Source of the DNA: Rivularia sp034931125
Lineage (GTDB): Bacteria; Cyanobacteriota; Cyanobacteriia; Cyanobacteriales; Nostocaceae
Assembly (NCBI RefSeq): GCF_034931125.1
Contig: NZ_JAYGHM010000029.1
Location: 1-64,000, forward strand
DNA length: 64,000 nt
Direction: 5' to 3'
The position numbers and the translations under genes were made by a program. Position 1 is the stretch's first letter; every line of letters starts with the position of its first letter. Positions 54,973 through 63,542 of this stretch are shown here, piece by piece. A model generated the notes under the pieces. That model ran no database searches. It was not told the origin of the DNA and saw only the letters and a list, made by a program, of their open reading frames with translations.

Positions 54973-55331
54973 AATATACCTTTGTTTTATTAAAATTCAA
55001 ATTAAATAAATATTAAACAGCAAAGCCCAAATATGATATATCTTTTTTTTAATTATGTATCTGTCTTAATGCTTACCTGTGTAATTTTATGGCTCATCCG
55101 TACTTAGTATGCTATAAAAATCATCAAAAAAGGGAATAGGGAATAAAATTTAGTATTTACTATTAATTTCAAATCATACAGCTTGTTTCCTTTATCTAGT
55201 AAGCTTTTGATCTATACTTTTAACATACTATGTACTGAAGAACCAATTTTATTCTATTTGAGTACTAAGTATAAAATTAATAACTCCTAATTTCTAACTC
55301 ATAACTTCTAACTCCTAAATCCTAACTATTT
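54973..55331. other. Gene-free stretch with heptamer repeats
   Basis: 359 AT-rich bases between the kinase and the CheR-PAS gene. Bases 55276-55326 hold degenerate TAACTCC/TAACTTC units running up to the CheR stop. No gene or RNA is seen. Confidence 0.6.
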
Positions 55332-57194
55332 TTACCCTTTTTTCTCGCATTCTTCCATTAATAAAATTACTCCTTGAATATCTGTTCCTGAGTTTATTAA
55401 TGGGGTCAAAATTATGTGACAACCTATTGATTTACCTCTACGGTTTGTTGCATTTAGCGTTAATTCGTGGTATTCAGTTTCTTTATTAAGAATTGCTTTT
55501 AATAGCTGTCTGAGTTTTTCAATAGGTAAACCGATATCTAAACTCATAAAATGTTGCGAAAAAACTTCGTCAAACCGCAATCCCCACAAGTCTTCTGCTT
55601 TGCGATTCCAAATTAAAATATGCAGTTCCGGACTGAGAACAACCACACCAGAACGGATACTGGTCAAAATAGATTCTAAAAAACAGTTAACGCGATTTAA
55701 TTCGTCGCTATTGTCGCGCATTTCTTCGTTCATAGTCTGCAATTCTTCGTTGGTAGATTGCAGTTCTTCGTTCATTGTTTCCAATTCTTCGTTGGTTGAC
55801 TGAAGTTCTTCATTGGTAGTTTCTAATTCTTCAACAGTGGACTGAAGTTCTTCGTTAGTAGTTTCTAATTCTTCGTTGGTTGACTGAAGTTCTTCGTAAG
55901 CTGTTTCTAATTCCTGATTAGAATGGACTAATTCTTGTTGCAAATCCTTAAATCGTGTCACATCAGTAAAGACTATTTTTATCCCCAGCAATTCATCCGT
56001 ATTTTCATGAAGTAAAGGCATAATTTGTACGTCAAGATATTTGATTTCCCGATCGGAATTTGACCATTCTATGTCTTTTAAATAAATAGCACGTCGATTA
56101 CTATGAACTTGATCGATTCGCGATCGCAAATCTACAGGACGATAGGAAATTTCTAAATCTTGTAACGGACGACCGATATCTTTGGGATTGATATTAAATA
56201 TACTACGGGCTTGAGCGTTGACCAAAATTACGGTGCTGTGAAGGTCTACAATGATTTGGACAACTGAATCTGTCTCAAACATTGCTTCATAAATATGGTT
56301 TCTGTCTACAACTTCGGGAATTTGTTGTTGATTATTAACTGAGTAACCCATTCCTAAAAGCATTTGTCGAAAATTACCATTAGGAACTTTGTTAAACACT
56401 CTTTTGCGTAAATCAAGTGATGAAAATAGATGATTACGACTAAACAACATTTCAGCTTTACCCAAAAACAAGAAACCCCCGCTATTTAAAGCAAAGTGAA
56501 AGCGATCGAGAATTTTGCTTTGAGTTTCGCTATTAAAATACATTAAAGTATTACGACATATCAACAAGTCTATTTTAGATATAGGTGCATCCTGAACTAA
56601 ATCGTGACGACCAAAAATAACCCCCCGACGCAGTTCTTTTTGAACGCTGAAGTGATTGTTTATTTGTTCAAAATATTTTTCCAGTACGGGTGGAGGAACG
56701 TTCTCCACTTGTTTAGTTGTATAACTTGCGTGACGAGCGTAGTTGAGAGCTTCCATGTCAACATCTGTCGCAAAAACTTTGACTCGCTGGGTATATTCTT
56801 CCATACCTAAAATTTTCGCAAGCAAAATTGCGATCGTATAAGTTTCTTCTCCAGAAGCACATCCAGCACTCCATATCCGAATTGGTTTACTTGGATTCTT
56901 ATTATTAACAATAGTGGGAATAATTTCCGTTGCAATATATTCCCAAGCTTGTGGTTCCCGGAAGAAAGTAGTAACGTTAATTAAAATTGTATTGAATAAT
57001 TCAACAAATTCGTCTGGGTGTACTTCCAAATAATCGAGATACTCAGCGTCACTTTCTACACTAATTGTTTGCATCCGCTTGCAAATACGACGACTTAAAC
57101 TAGCACGCTTGTAACCGCTAAAATCAAAGCCACGGTTGCCTTTAATGTATTGCAATAAAGTTTCTAATTCGGGGTTTTCTGATGTATTAGTCAA
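55332..57194 (-). CDS. CheR-type methyltransferase with coiled coil and two PAS domains
   Basis: A 620-residue protein. Residues 1-270 are a CheR domain: N-terminal helical part, SAM-binding IWSAGCASGEETYTIAILLA (residue about 108) and IDLLICRNTLMYF. A PAS domain follows at about 295-410, then an unusual long coiled coil (about 415-495) built of 14-residue repeats like EELQSTNEELETTN, and a second PAS domain at about 500-615. CheR enzymes methylate glutamates of chemoreceptors; in proteins like this the target is unknown. There is no receptor (MCP) or CheA/CheW gene in the window. It lies between a PAS kinase and a stand-alone CheB on the same strand. Confidence 0.92.
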   Translation of the reverse strand: MTNTSENPELETLLQYIKGNRGFDFSGYKRASLSRRICKRMQTISVESDAEYLDYLEVHPDEFVELFNTILINVTTFFREPQAWEYIATEIIPTIVNNKNPSKPIRIWSAGCASGEETYTIAILLAKILGMEEYTQRVKVFATDVDMEALNYARHASYTTKQVENVPPPVLEKYFEQINNHFSVQKELRRGVIFGRHDLVQDAPISKIDLLICRNTLMYFNSETQSKILDRFHFALNSGGFLFLGKAEMLFSRNHLFSSLDLRKRVFNKVPNGNFRQMLLGMGYSVNNQQQIPEVVDRNHIYEAMFETDSVVQIIVDLHSTVILVNAQARSIFNINPKDIGRPLQDLEISYRPVDLRSRIDQVHSNRRAIYLKDIEWSNSDREIKYLDVQIMPLLHENTDELLGIKIVFTDVTRFKDLQQELVHSNQELETAYEELQSTNEELETTNEELQSTVEELETTNEELQSTNEELETMNEELQSTNEELQTMNEEMRDNSDELNRVNCFLESILTSIRSGVVVLSPELHILIWNRKAEDLWGLRFDEVFSQHFMSLDIGLPIEKLRQLLKAILNKETEYHELTLNATNRRGKSIGCHIILTPLINSGTDIQGVILLMEECEKKG

Positions 57195-57285
57195 TGTATT
57201 AACTTCCGCTGTGACAAACGATCTTTAGATTAATTAGGAAATTATTTATTTATAATAAAATATGATTTTTAAAAACTCACCCTCG

Positions 57286-57426
57286 TAACTCGTTCCCAGT
57301 CTCTAACTCGTTCCCAGTCTCTGGCTGGGAATGTATATTATGAGGCTCTGCCTCTAGTTAATTTACCGGAGGCAGAGCCTCCTGTAATGGGTTCCCAGTC
57401 AAATTGGTTTTTCTTCCACATTTGCA
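57286..57426. repeat. 141-bp direct repeat, copy 1
   Basis: Identical to 57437-57577. It contains palindromic parts (TTCCCAGTCTCTGGCTGGGAA; GGAGGCAGAGCCTCC with GAGGCTCTGCCTC) and at its right end a copy of the last 28 bases of the cheB gene. The two copies are only 10 bases apart. Confidence 0.95.
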
Positions 57427-57436
57427 TTAGTCTTAA

Positions 57437-57577
57437 TAACTCGTTCCCAGTCTCTAACTCGTTCCCAGTCTCTGGCTGGGAATGTATATTATGAGGCTCT
57501 GCCTCTAGTTAATTTACCGGAGGCAGAGCCTCCTGTAATGGGTTCCCAGTCAAATTGGTTTTTCTTCCACATTTGCA
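57437..57577. repeat. 141-bp direct repeat, copy 2 (overlaps cheB 3' end)
   Basis: Identical to copy 1. Bases 57550-57577 belong to the coding end of cheB. The GAGGCTCTGCCTC/GTTCCCAGTC core recurs, in inverted and diverged form, at 60910-61038. Confidence 0.95.
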
Positions 57578-58593
57578 CTTCCCTTAAGTAAAGTTTCTCG
57601 GATCACGTTAGCACGAGCAAGAGCGTCTTGGGCTTGTTCTTCCATGCGTTCTGCGGCTAAATGCTGATTGCGATCGCGCATTCTTTTTCCCATGCGTTTT
57701 GTTAAGGAAGCTTTCTCTTCTAAAGCCCGTAGCGCAAACCATAACGCATCTTCTAAAGCATCTGACTGCTTTGCTAGCAAGCTTTCCAAGGAATAAGCGT
57801 GACCGATGCGACATCGAAAACGCAACAAATTTTGTTGTTGTAATTCCCATAAAGTACCCCCGCAGTCGGGACAGCCAAAGGTAGAAGGTTTACCAGACCT
57901 GTCATCGTTGCTTAAAGTTAATTTATCCATATCTACCAAATCGGTTTCGATTTCCATCTGATGGGAAACGGGACTTTCTGCTTTAGCTTCGATGGGGGTA
58001 TTAACTAGCTCAACTAATACTTTGGGAATTTCCGACAATGGCAGAATATAATCAATATTGTTGACATTTTCAATCGCACTACGCGGCATTCCCGGATAGG
58101 TTGCATCTTCGGGATTTTGCACAATTGCCACACCACCACGTATTTTTACCGCTTGGAGTCCCGCAGTTCCGTCATCAAGTACCCCCGTAAGCACTACTCC
58201 TATCACTCGCTGTCCGTAGGCTCTAGCAGCGGTGCGAAATAGAGGATCGATCGCCGGACGATGATTGTTTTCTCTGGGCCCCCGCACCAAGCTGATATAT
58301 CCGGACTTAATTAGTAAATGATAGTCTGGTGGAGCAATATAAATATGTCCTGTAACAATTTCTTCGTTATTTTGAGGATGCAAAGCTATTAAATTTCCAG
58401 CCCGATTAAGTATACTCGGTAAAACGCTGGTTGCGTGGCTGGGTATATGTAGGACTACCATTACAGCAGCATCTAAATCCGACGGCAAATGACTGACTAA
58501 ATAAGAAAGCGCTTCCACTCCACCTGCCGACGTACCAATAATGATGATATCCCTTTTAGTTTCGATATCTCCTCCTAAATGCTGCGATGTCAT
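57550..58593 (-). CDS. Stand-alone CheB-type methylesterase
   Basis: A 347-residue protein without receiver domain. The CheB catalytic domain covers residues 15-200: IIIGTSAGGVEALSYLVSHL with the nucleophile Ser at about 21, VVLHIPSHATSVLP with the catalytic His, and GVVLTGVLDDGTAGLQAVKIRGG with the catalytic Asp. The C-terminal part has CPDCGGTLWELQ and RFRCRIGHAYS, a CxxC...C zinc-ribbon-like element, followed by a helical tail. CheB removes methyl groups from receptor glutamates. It is the first gene of the three-gene signalling block. Its last codons are inside a 141-bp duplicated sequence. Confidence 0.93.
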   Translation of the reverse strand: MTSQHLGGDIETKRDIIIIGTSAGGVEALSYLVSHLPSDLDAAVMVVLHIPSHATSVLPSILNRAGNLIALHPQNNEEIVTGHIYIAPPDYHLLIKSGYISLVRGPRENNHRPAIDPLFRTAARAYGQRVIGVVLTGVLDDGTAGLQAVKIRGGVAIVQNPEDATYPGMPRSAIENVNNIDYILPLSEIPKVLVELVNTPIEAKAESPVSHQMEIETDLVDMDKLTLSNDDRSGKPSTFGCPDCGGTLWELQQQNLLRFRCRIGHAYSLESLLAKQSDALEDALWFALRALEEKASLTKRMGKRMRDRNQHLAAERMEEQAQDALARANVIRETLLKGSANVEEKPI

Positions 58594-58754
58594 ATAATTC
58601 GCCTTGCTAACATTAGCCTAGCATTTATGTTAAATTCTGTATTCAGCCCTAAAGTGTAACTACGAATATTATCAAAAATTATAGGTTTTTATTAGTTATC
58701 TTTAAATAGGTTAGAATTCGATTTTGATAAAATAGCTTTATTATTCAGATGATA

Positions 58755-58790
58755 AAAACCCGGTCTTTCCAAAAAACCGGGTTGCAAATA
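58755..58790 (-). terminator. Intrinsic terminator of the stress-protein gene
   Basis: On the minus strand AACCCGGT and ACCGGGTT form a perfect 8-bp stem, followed by TTTT. It lies 25-60 bases after the stop of the YflT-like gene. Confidence 0.8.
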
Positions 58791-58814
58791 AGTAAATTAA
58801 GGTTAATTCAAAAC

Positions 58815-59504
58815 TTAACGTAGAGTATTGTCTCTCTTGTCAATAATTTCTACTACATCGTGGTCAACTGCGGTGTTTTTGTCAACTACATTGCTACCTG
58901 CAACAGGTTCGCGGTTAACTACATTTTCAGCAACTGGGGTTGGATTCGCACTTACACCTTCAGGAACTTCTGCATTAAATACTTTCCAATTACCAATCTT
59001 GTGACTGCTTAAAACAGAACCAGCACGTTCTATTTCATCTTCGTAACCATCTACTACTAATAAGTAGTAACCGTTATTAATACTACCTTCGTAATGTCTA
59101 GCATCCTCTTCCGGAATACCCATACCAGTTAATCCACCGACGATACCACCTGCTGCTGCACCTAATCCGGCTCCAGCTAAAGTAGTTGCGATCGTTCCTG
59201 CTGCGAGAAAAGGACCAACACCGGGAATTAATAATTCATTCAAACCTAAAAGTAAACCACCTAAACCACCTAAAACAGTACCAGTGGTAGCACCAATTCC
59301 AGCACCTTCTTGAGCTTCATTTTCACCACGCTCGTTTCTTACCTCAGCACCAGCAATTTTCTCGTTACCATCTGCATTTTTTGCGAGTAGAGAAACTCTA
59401 TCCATCGAGAATCCTGAGTCTCTAAGTTCGTAAAGCGCTTTTTCTGCTTCTCCTCGGCTTGCGAATGTACCAACTGCACGTTTGTATTGTCTAGTATTTA
59501 GCAT
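58815..59504 (-). CDS. General stress protein 17M (YflT)-like protein
   Basis: A 229-residue protein. Residues 1-45 form the YflT-type domain (RAVGTFASRGEAEKALYELRDSGFSMDRVSLLAK). A Gly/Ala-rich hydrophobic region (about 75-125; GIGATTGTVLGGLGGLLLGL, AGAGLGAAAGGIVGGLTGMG) resembles glycine-zipper segments that insert in membranes. The next 50 residues (YYLLVVDGYEDEIERAGSVL) repeat the ferredoxin-like half. The tail is polar, Asn/Val-rich. Similar proteins are induced by salt, heat or light stress in bacteria, but the molecular action is unknown. It has its own terminator and a 482-base upstream region. Confidence 0.85.
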   Translation of the reverse strand: MLNTRQYKRAVGTFASRGEAEKALYELRDSGFSMDRVSLLAKNADGNEKIAGAEVRNERGENEAQEGAGIGATTGTVLGGLGGLLLGLNELLIPGVGPFLAAGTIATTLAGAGLGAAAGGIVGGLTGMGIPEEDARHYEGSINNGYYLLVVDGYEDEIERAGSVLSSHKIGNWKVFNAEVPEGVSANPTPVAENVVNREPVAGSNVVDKNTAVDHDVVEIIDKRDNTLR

Positions 59505-59986
59505 ATTTTCTCCTTATGTAATTAAAAATTCGCGTCGGTCTCGATCAACTTTTGTAATAATGCTTTGTATCTAAACTTGTCCAGTCAAAACGATTCAGAA
59601 ATGAGTAATTTTTTCTGAATACGCTAAAAATACTCAATTGGTTCAAATCCTTCAATATCGCCATAAACCGCTTCTGATACATGGGGATGTATGAGATTGC
59701 GATCGTTCACAAATTACAAATTAATTTGACAAGTTTTGTTAACCGATTTGCTCCTCACAGTGTCTTGTATTTAATTTTAAAATTCATCATCCTTTAGGTT
59801 TAGCTTATTGATATTTATATCAGCCAAAAGAATGATTACATGGACTACATAACCTCAATTTATGATTACGAGTGGAGGAAGATAGCAATCTGTGGTTTAT
59901 CCTCACGGACACGCTACCCGTTAGAGTAAGGTAATAACGGATAATGGTTATTGCGTAAGTCCTATAAATAAAAATAAATAATTAAT
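59505..59986. other. Gene-free stretch between divergent genes
   Basis: 482 bases between the stress-protein gene (minus) and the ABC ATPase gene (plus). The right part has fragments of dispersed repeats: CCTCACGGACACGCTACCCG at about 59900 (like 53548) and GCGTAAGTCCTAT at about 59954 (one end of the 45775 element). No gene or RNA is seen. Confidence 0.6.
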
Positions 59987-60904
59987 ATGATTGCTCTGGA
60001 AGCTTATAATCTCAAAAAGACTTATCGACTAAATAAGCAAATAGTAGAAGCGGTAAAAAACGTATCTTTAAATATTGCATCCGGGGAAGTAGTAGCTTTT
60101 TTAGGTCCCAACGGTGCGGGGAAAACTACAAGTATTAAAATGATGGCAGGATTAATTAAACCTGATTTCGGTTGGACAAAAATATCCGGAATAAATCCTC
60201 ATATTAAGCCTAGTGCATTAGAAAAACTTGGTGCTGTTTTGGAAGGAAATCGAAATGTTTATTGGAGATTAACTCCTCAAGAGAATTTAGAATATTTTGG
60301 AGTATTAAAAGGATTAACTTATTATCAAGCTCGGAAATCGGGAATCGCACTTTTAGAAAGATTTGGTTTGCAGCACAAACGTCGTACCGCAGTACAGCAA
60401 CTTTCGCGGGGAATGCAGCAGAAATTAGCTTTTGCTGTGGCATTAGTGCATCAACCCCAAGTATTATTATTAGATGAACCGACTTTAGGACTTGATGTTG
60501 AAGCAACGGAAGATGTAAAAGTTTTAGTCAGAGAAATTGCTGCATCCGGTTGCGCTATTTTATTAACAACTCACCAGCTTGATATTGCTGAACAACTTGC
60601 CGATCGCATCGCAATTATTCACAAAGGTGAAATCATAACTCAACTACCAACTGATGAATTGATTCGTCAGTTTTCTGGTAAAGCTTATAAAATTGAAGTG
60701 GAAACTGTGTTAGATCGAGTTAGAATTACAAAGTTAGAACAAATTGGTGTAGAAATCAGAGAAAATAAAATTATTTATGTCGATCAACCAGAATTAATTT
60801 ATCAAGTATTTAATATAATAGAACCTTTAGAATTAAAAGTTGTTGAAAAAGCAGAAGCAGATTTAACGCAAATATTTTTGAAGTTAGTGAAACAAGGTGT
60901 GTGA
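59987..60904 (+). CDS. ABC-2 type exporter ATPase
   Basis: A 305-residue ATP-binding protein: Walker A GPNGAGKTTS at residues about 39-48, Q-loop and LTPQENLEYFGVLKGL, signature LSRGMQQKLAFAVAL, Walker B VLLLDEPTLGLD, switch His in LLTTHQLD. The extra C-terminal 80 residues (YKIEVETVLDRVRITKL...) are typical of the DrrA/NodI/CcmA-like ABC-2 subclass. With the downstream permease it forms an exporter of unknown substrate (lipid, polysaccharide or drug). A repeat element of about 130 bp lies between the two genes, but they are probably still one transcript. Confidence 0.92.
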   Translation: MIALEAYNLKKTYRLNKQIVEAVKNVSLNIASGEVVAFLGPNGAGKTTSIKMMAGLIKPDFGWTKISGINPHIKPSALEKLGAVLEGNRNVYWRLTPQENLEYFGVLKGLTYYQARKSGIALLERFGLQHKRRTAVQQLSRGMQQKLAFAVALVHQPQVLLLDEPTLGLDVEATEDVKVLVREIAASGCAILLTTHQLDIAEQLADRIAIIHKGEIITQLPTDELIRQFSGKAYKIEVETVLDRVRITKLEQIGVEIRENKIIYVDQPELIYQVFNIIEPLELKVVEKAEADLTQIFLKLVKQGV

Positions 60905-60909
60905 ATTGT

Positions 60910-61038
60910 TCTCGATTCTCGTTATAAGGCTCTGCTTTGGAATGCTAATATCGAGGTGCCTCCATTATATTACTAGAGGCAGAGCCTCTGAAACTTCATT
61001 CCCAGCCGGAGTCTGGGAACGAGTAGTCTGGGAACGAG
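60910..61038. mobile_element. Dispersed palindromic repeat between ABC genes
   Basis: The block ends AGAGGCAGAGCCTCTGAAACTTC followed by GTCTGGGAACGAG twice, and begins CTCGTTATAAGGCTCTGC. It is an inverted, diverged relative of the 57286/57437 repeats and stands between the ATPase and permease genes. Confidence 0.7.
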
Positions 61039-61058
61039 TAACAAGTAATAATTAATAA

Positions 61059-61832
61059 ATGTTAGAATTATTTTTGGCTGAATTGCGCTGTAGCTGGATA
61101 CAACTTCGTCGTTATCCAATTGAGTCTATAGCACAAATTATATTTACCAGTTCCATATTTTATGGACTTTTCTTAGGGGCTGGTTATATTGCAGGTTCTA
61201 ATTTTCAATTAGGAGATAGACTAGATTCAATTATTATCGGTTATGTGCTGTGGATTTTAGTCAACTTTGTCATGGCAAATATTGCCGGAGGGTTACAAAA
61301 TGAAGCGCTAACTGGTACTTTAGAACAACTTTTTCTTTCCCGTTACGGTGCTGTTAAAGTATTTTTGATGCGAGGTTTAGCTTATTTAACTTTAGAAATA
61401 ATCAAGATTATGATTATTCTTATTATCATCATTTTACTTACAGATAGCCGTCTATCTTTTCCACCAATATTAATTCTACCTTTTATTACAGTATTATTAG
61501 GAGCCTATGGTTTTGCTTTTATCATTGGTTCCTTAGCTTTGCTTTTGAAACGAATACAGCAATTAATGCCTTTGCTTCTATTTCCCCTATTATTTCTACT
61601 AACTATTCCTACAGAAACTTGGTCTGGTACACCAAAATTGTTAGCGCAATTAATCCCAATGACTCCCGGTGCTGGTTTATTACGCGATTTAATGGCACGA
61701 GGAGAAAGCTTAAATCTAACAACTTTGATAATTGCTTTTATCAACGGGACTGTATATTTTGCAATCGGATTATTTCTATTTCGAGTTGCAGAGAAAGAAG
61801 CCAAACGCAGAGGAATTTTAAGCGGATATTAA
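61059..61832 (+). CDS. ABC-2 type permease
   Basis: A 257-residue membrane protein with six helices (about residues 22-42, 60-80, 105-130, 135-160, 165-185, 225-245), the layout of ABC-2 permeases. Motifs such as NIAGGLQNEALTGTLEQLFLSRYG and IPMTPGAGLLRDLMARGE fit the family. It pairs with the ATPase gene upstream, separated by 154 bases that hold a repeat. The substrate is unknown. Confidence 0.87.
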   Translation: MLELFLAELRCSWIQLRRYPIESIAQIIFTSSIFYGLFLGAGYIAGSNFQLGDRLDSIIIGYVLWILVNFVMANIAGGLQNEALTGTLEQLFLSRYGAVKVFLMRGLAYLTLEIIKIMIILIIIILLTDSRLSFPPILILPFITVLLGAYGFAFIIGSLALLLKRIQQLMPLLLFPLLFLLTIPTETWSGTPKLLAQLIPMTPGAGLLRDLMARGESLNLTTLIIAFINGTVYFAIGLFLFRVAEKEAKRRGILSGY

Positions 61833-61865
61833 TCAATTATTAATTATCAATCAGTAAATATTTTT

Positions 61866-61912
61866 ACTTCTAACTCCTAACTTCTAACTCCTAACTCCTA
61901 ACTCCTAACTCT
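61866..61912. repeat. Heptamer array (TAACTCC) at the nagB stop codon
   Basis: About six TAACTCC/TAACTTC units. The nagB stop TAG and the last Lys-Ser codons lie within the array. Confidence 0.9.
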
Positions 61913-62681
61913 TAATTAAGCTTGCTGCATCTACATCTATTGATAGTTGTGCTTGGGGTTGGTTGCGGAGAATTGAAGCTGGAAAAGATACGTCAATATC
62001 TCCTTCTAATAACTGTTTAACTACTTCGGCTTTACGCTTTCCTGGAGCGAGACAGATGATTTTTTTTGCTGCACAAATCATCGGTATGGTAAGGGTAAAA
62101 GCATATTTTGGTACGCTTTCTAAGTTAGGAAAGTGACCTTCTTTGACCTGTTGCTGATGGTTGACTGAATCTAACTTCACCAGTTTTACCATGTAGGGGT
62201 CGTTAAAATCTGCCACAGATGGTTCGTTAAATGCTAGATGTCCATTTTCCCCAATTCCTAACATACATAGGTCAATCGGTTGCGCTGTTAATAATTTAGA
62301 ATAGCGATCGCACTCTTGTAAAGGCTGTAAAGTATCACCTTCTATATAATTGAATTTTTGAGGAGTAATCCGCTTTTCGATCCGCTCTCTTAAATAATAT
62401 CGGAAACTTGAAGAATGCTCGGCAGATATCCCCAAATATTCATCTAAATGAAAACATCTAACTCGCGACCAGTCAATATTATTTAAACCAGTTAAAGCAT
62501 CAAGGAATTTAAGTTGAGAATTACCCGTAGCAAACAATACTGCAACAGTTTGCTTCTGTTTGAGTATCTGCTGTAAATATTGTTGAACGATGGAAGAGAC
62601 GGATAAAGCAAGTTCAGTTTCCGAATCGTAAATCTGAACTCCCAGCTTATCGACACGAAAATCTTTTGTAGCGTTTGACAT
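61905..62681 (-). CDS. nagB: Glucosamine-6-phosphate deaminase
   Basis: A 258-residue NagB/6-phosphogluconolactonase-fold enzyme. VAVLFATGNSQLKFLDAL is the phosphate-binding loop, VRCFHLDEYLGISAEHSSSFRYYL contains the catalytic acidic residues (DEY), and LCMLGIGENGHLAFNEPS is the NagB signature including the ring-opening His. It converts glucosamine 6-phosphate to fructose 6-phosphate and ammonia. GIGENGHLAFNEP separates it from PGL enzymes. No nagA is nearby. The last two residues and the stop are supplied by a heptamer repeat. Confidence 0.93.
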   Translation of the reverse strand: MSNATKDFRVDKLGVQIYDSETELALSVSSIVQQYLQQILKQKQTVAVLFATGNSQLKFLDALTGLNNIDWSRVRCFHLDEYLGISAEHSSSFRYYLRERIEKRITPQKFNYIEGDTLQPLQECDRYSKLLTAQPIDLCMLGIGENGHLAFNEPSVADFNDPYMVKLVKLDSVNHQQQVKEGHFPNLESVPKYAFTLTIPMICAAKKIICLAPGKRKAEVVKQLLEGDIDVSFPASILRNQPQAQLSIDVDAASLIKS

Positions 62682-62894
62682 TTGATCCTAAAGAATTTTG
62701 TTGAATTAAGTAAACGAGTAAAGGTAGATTTTTAATACCTATACAAGCGTCATTTACCATAGGTTGTCAAATTCTATAAGAATTAATCATAATTTTTTGT
62801 AGGCTGGAATGCATCAATTATTACGGAAAAGCACAATATAATGTAAGCTATTTGATAAAAATTGATATTTATTTACAGTTAATGGGCAGAAATT

Positions 62895-63542
62895 ATGTTG
62901 TCAGCAATTTTATTTGATTTAGATGGAACAATTGTGAATACCGACCCCATACATTATCAGGTTTGGCGAGATATGCTACTTGAATATAATGTAGAAATCG
63001 ATGAAAATATATATAAATCTAATATTAGCGGTAGGTTAAATCCAGATATTATTCAAGACCTATTGCCGCATCTATCTGTAGAACAAAACGAACAGTTTGC
63101 AGCAGAAAAAGAAGCAAGATTCCGTCAACAAGCATCATTGCTCAAACCGATCAACGGATTTGCACAGTTATTAGCATGGAGCGAAAAGCACAACCTTAAG
63201 CGGGCTTTAGTTACTAATGCTCCGAGACTTAACGCACATTTTATGTTAGAAGCTTTGCAATTGACACAAGCTTTCGACATCATCATATTAGCAGGAGAAG
63301 AAGCAGCAGCGAAACCAGACCCTACACCTTACTTAGTCGCTTTGGAAAGATTGGGAGTCAGTGCAGAACAAAGTATAGCTATAGAAGACTCACCATCGGG
63401 AATACATTCCGCTGTTAGTGCAGGTATTCGCACTTTAGGTATGACTTCCACCCAAACCCCGGAAGCTTTGCAAGAACTTGGTGCATTTATAGCAATTTCT
63501 GATTTTGCAGATTTGCAATTATGGACGTTTCTTAATTCTTAA
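62895..63542 (+). CDS. HAD-superfamily phosphatase (beta-phosphoglucomutase-like)
   Basis: A 215-residue HAD subfamily I protein: motif I ILFDLDGTIVNTD with nucleophile Asp at about 8, cap domain 15-85, motif II ALVTNAP, motif III Lys in AAKPDPTPYL and motif IV AIEDSPSG. The features resemble beta-phosphoglucomutase and sugar-phosphate phosphatases (PgmB/GS1-like). The substrate is unknown; it may be a sugar phosphate. It is divergent from nagB, sharing a 213-base promoter region. Confidence 0.88.
   Translation: MLSAILFDLDGTIVNTDPIHYQVWRDMLLEYNVEIDENIYKSNISGRLNPDIIQDLLPHLSVEQNEQFAAEKEARFRQQASLLKPINGFAQLLAWSEKHNLKRALVTNAPRLNAHFMLEALQLTQAFDIIILAGEEAAAKPDPTPYLVALERLGVSAEQSIAIEDSPSGIHSAVSAGIRTLGMTSTQTPEALQELGAFIAISDFADLQLWTFLNS

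Noticed and set aside
59630..59665. tRNA T-arm-like sequence GGTTCAAATCC
   Set aside because: No acceptor, D or anticodon arm can be built around it.
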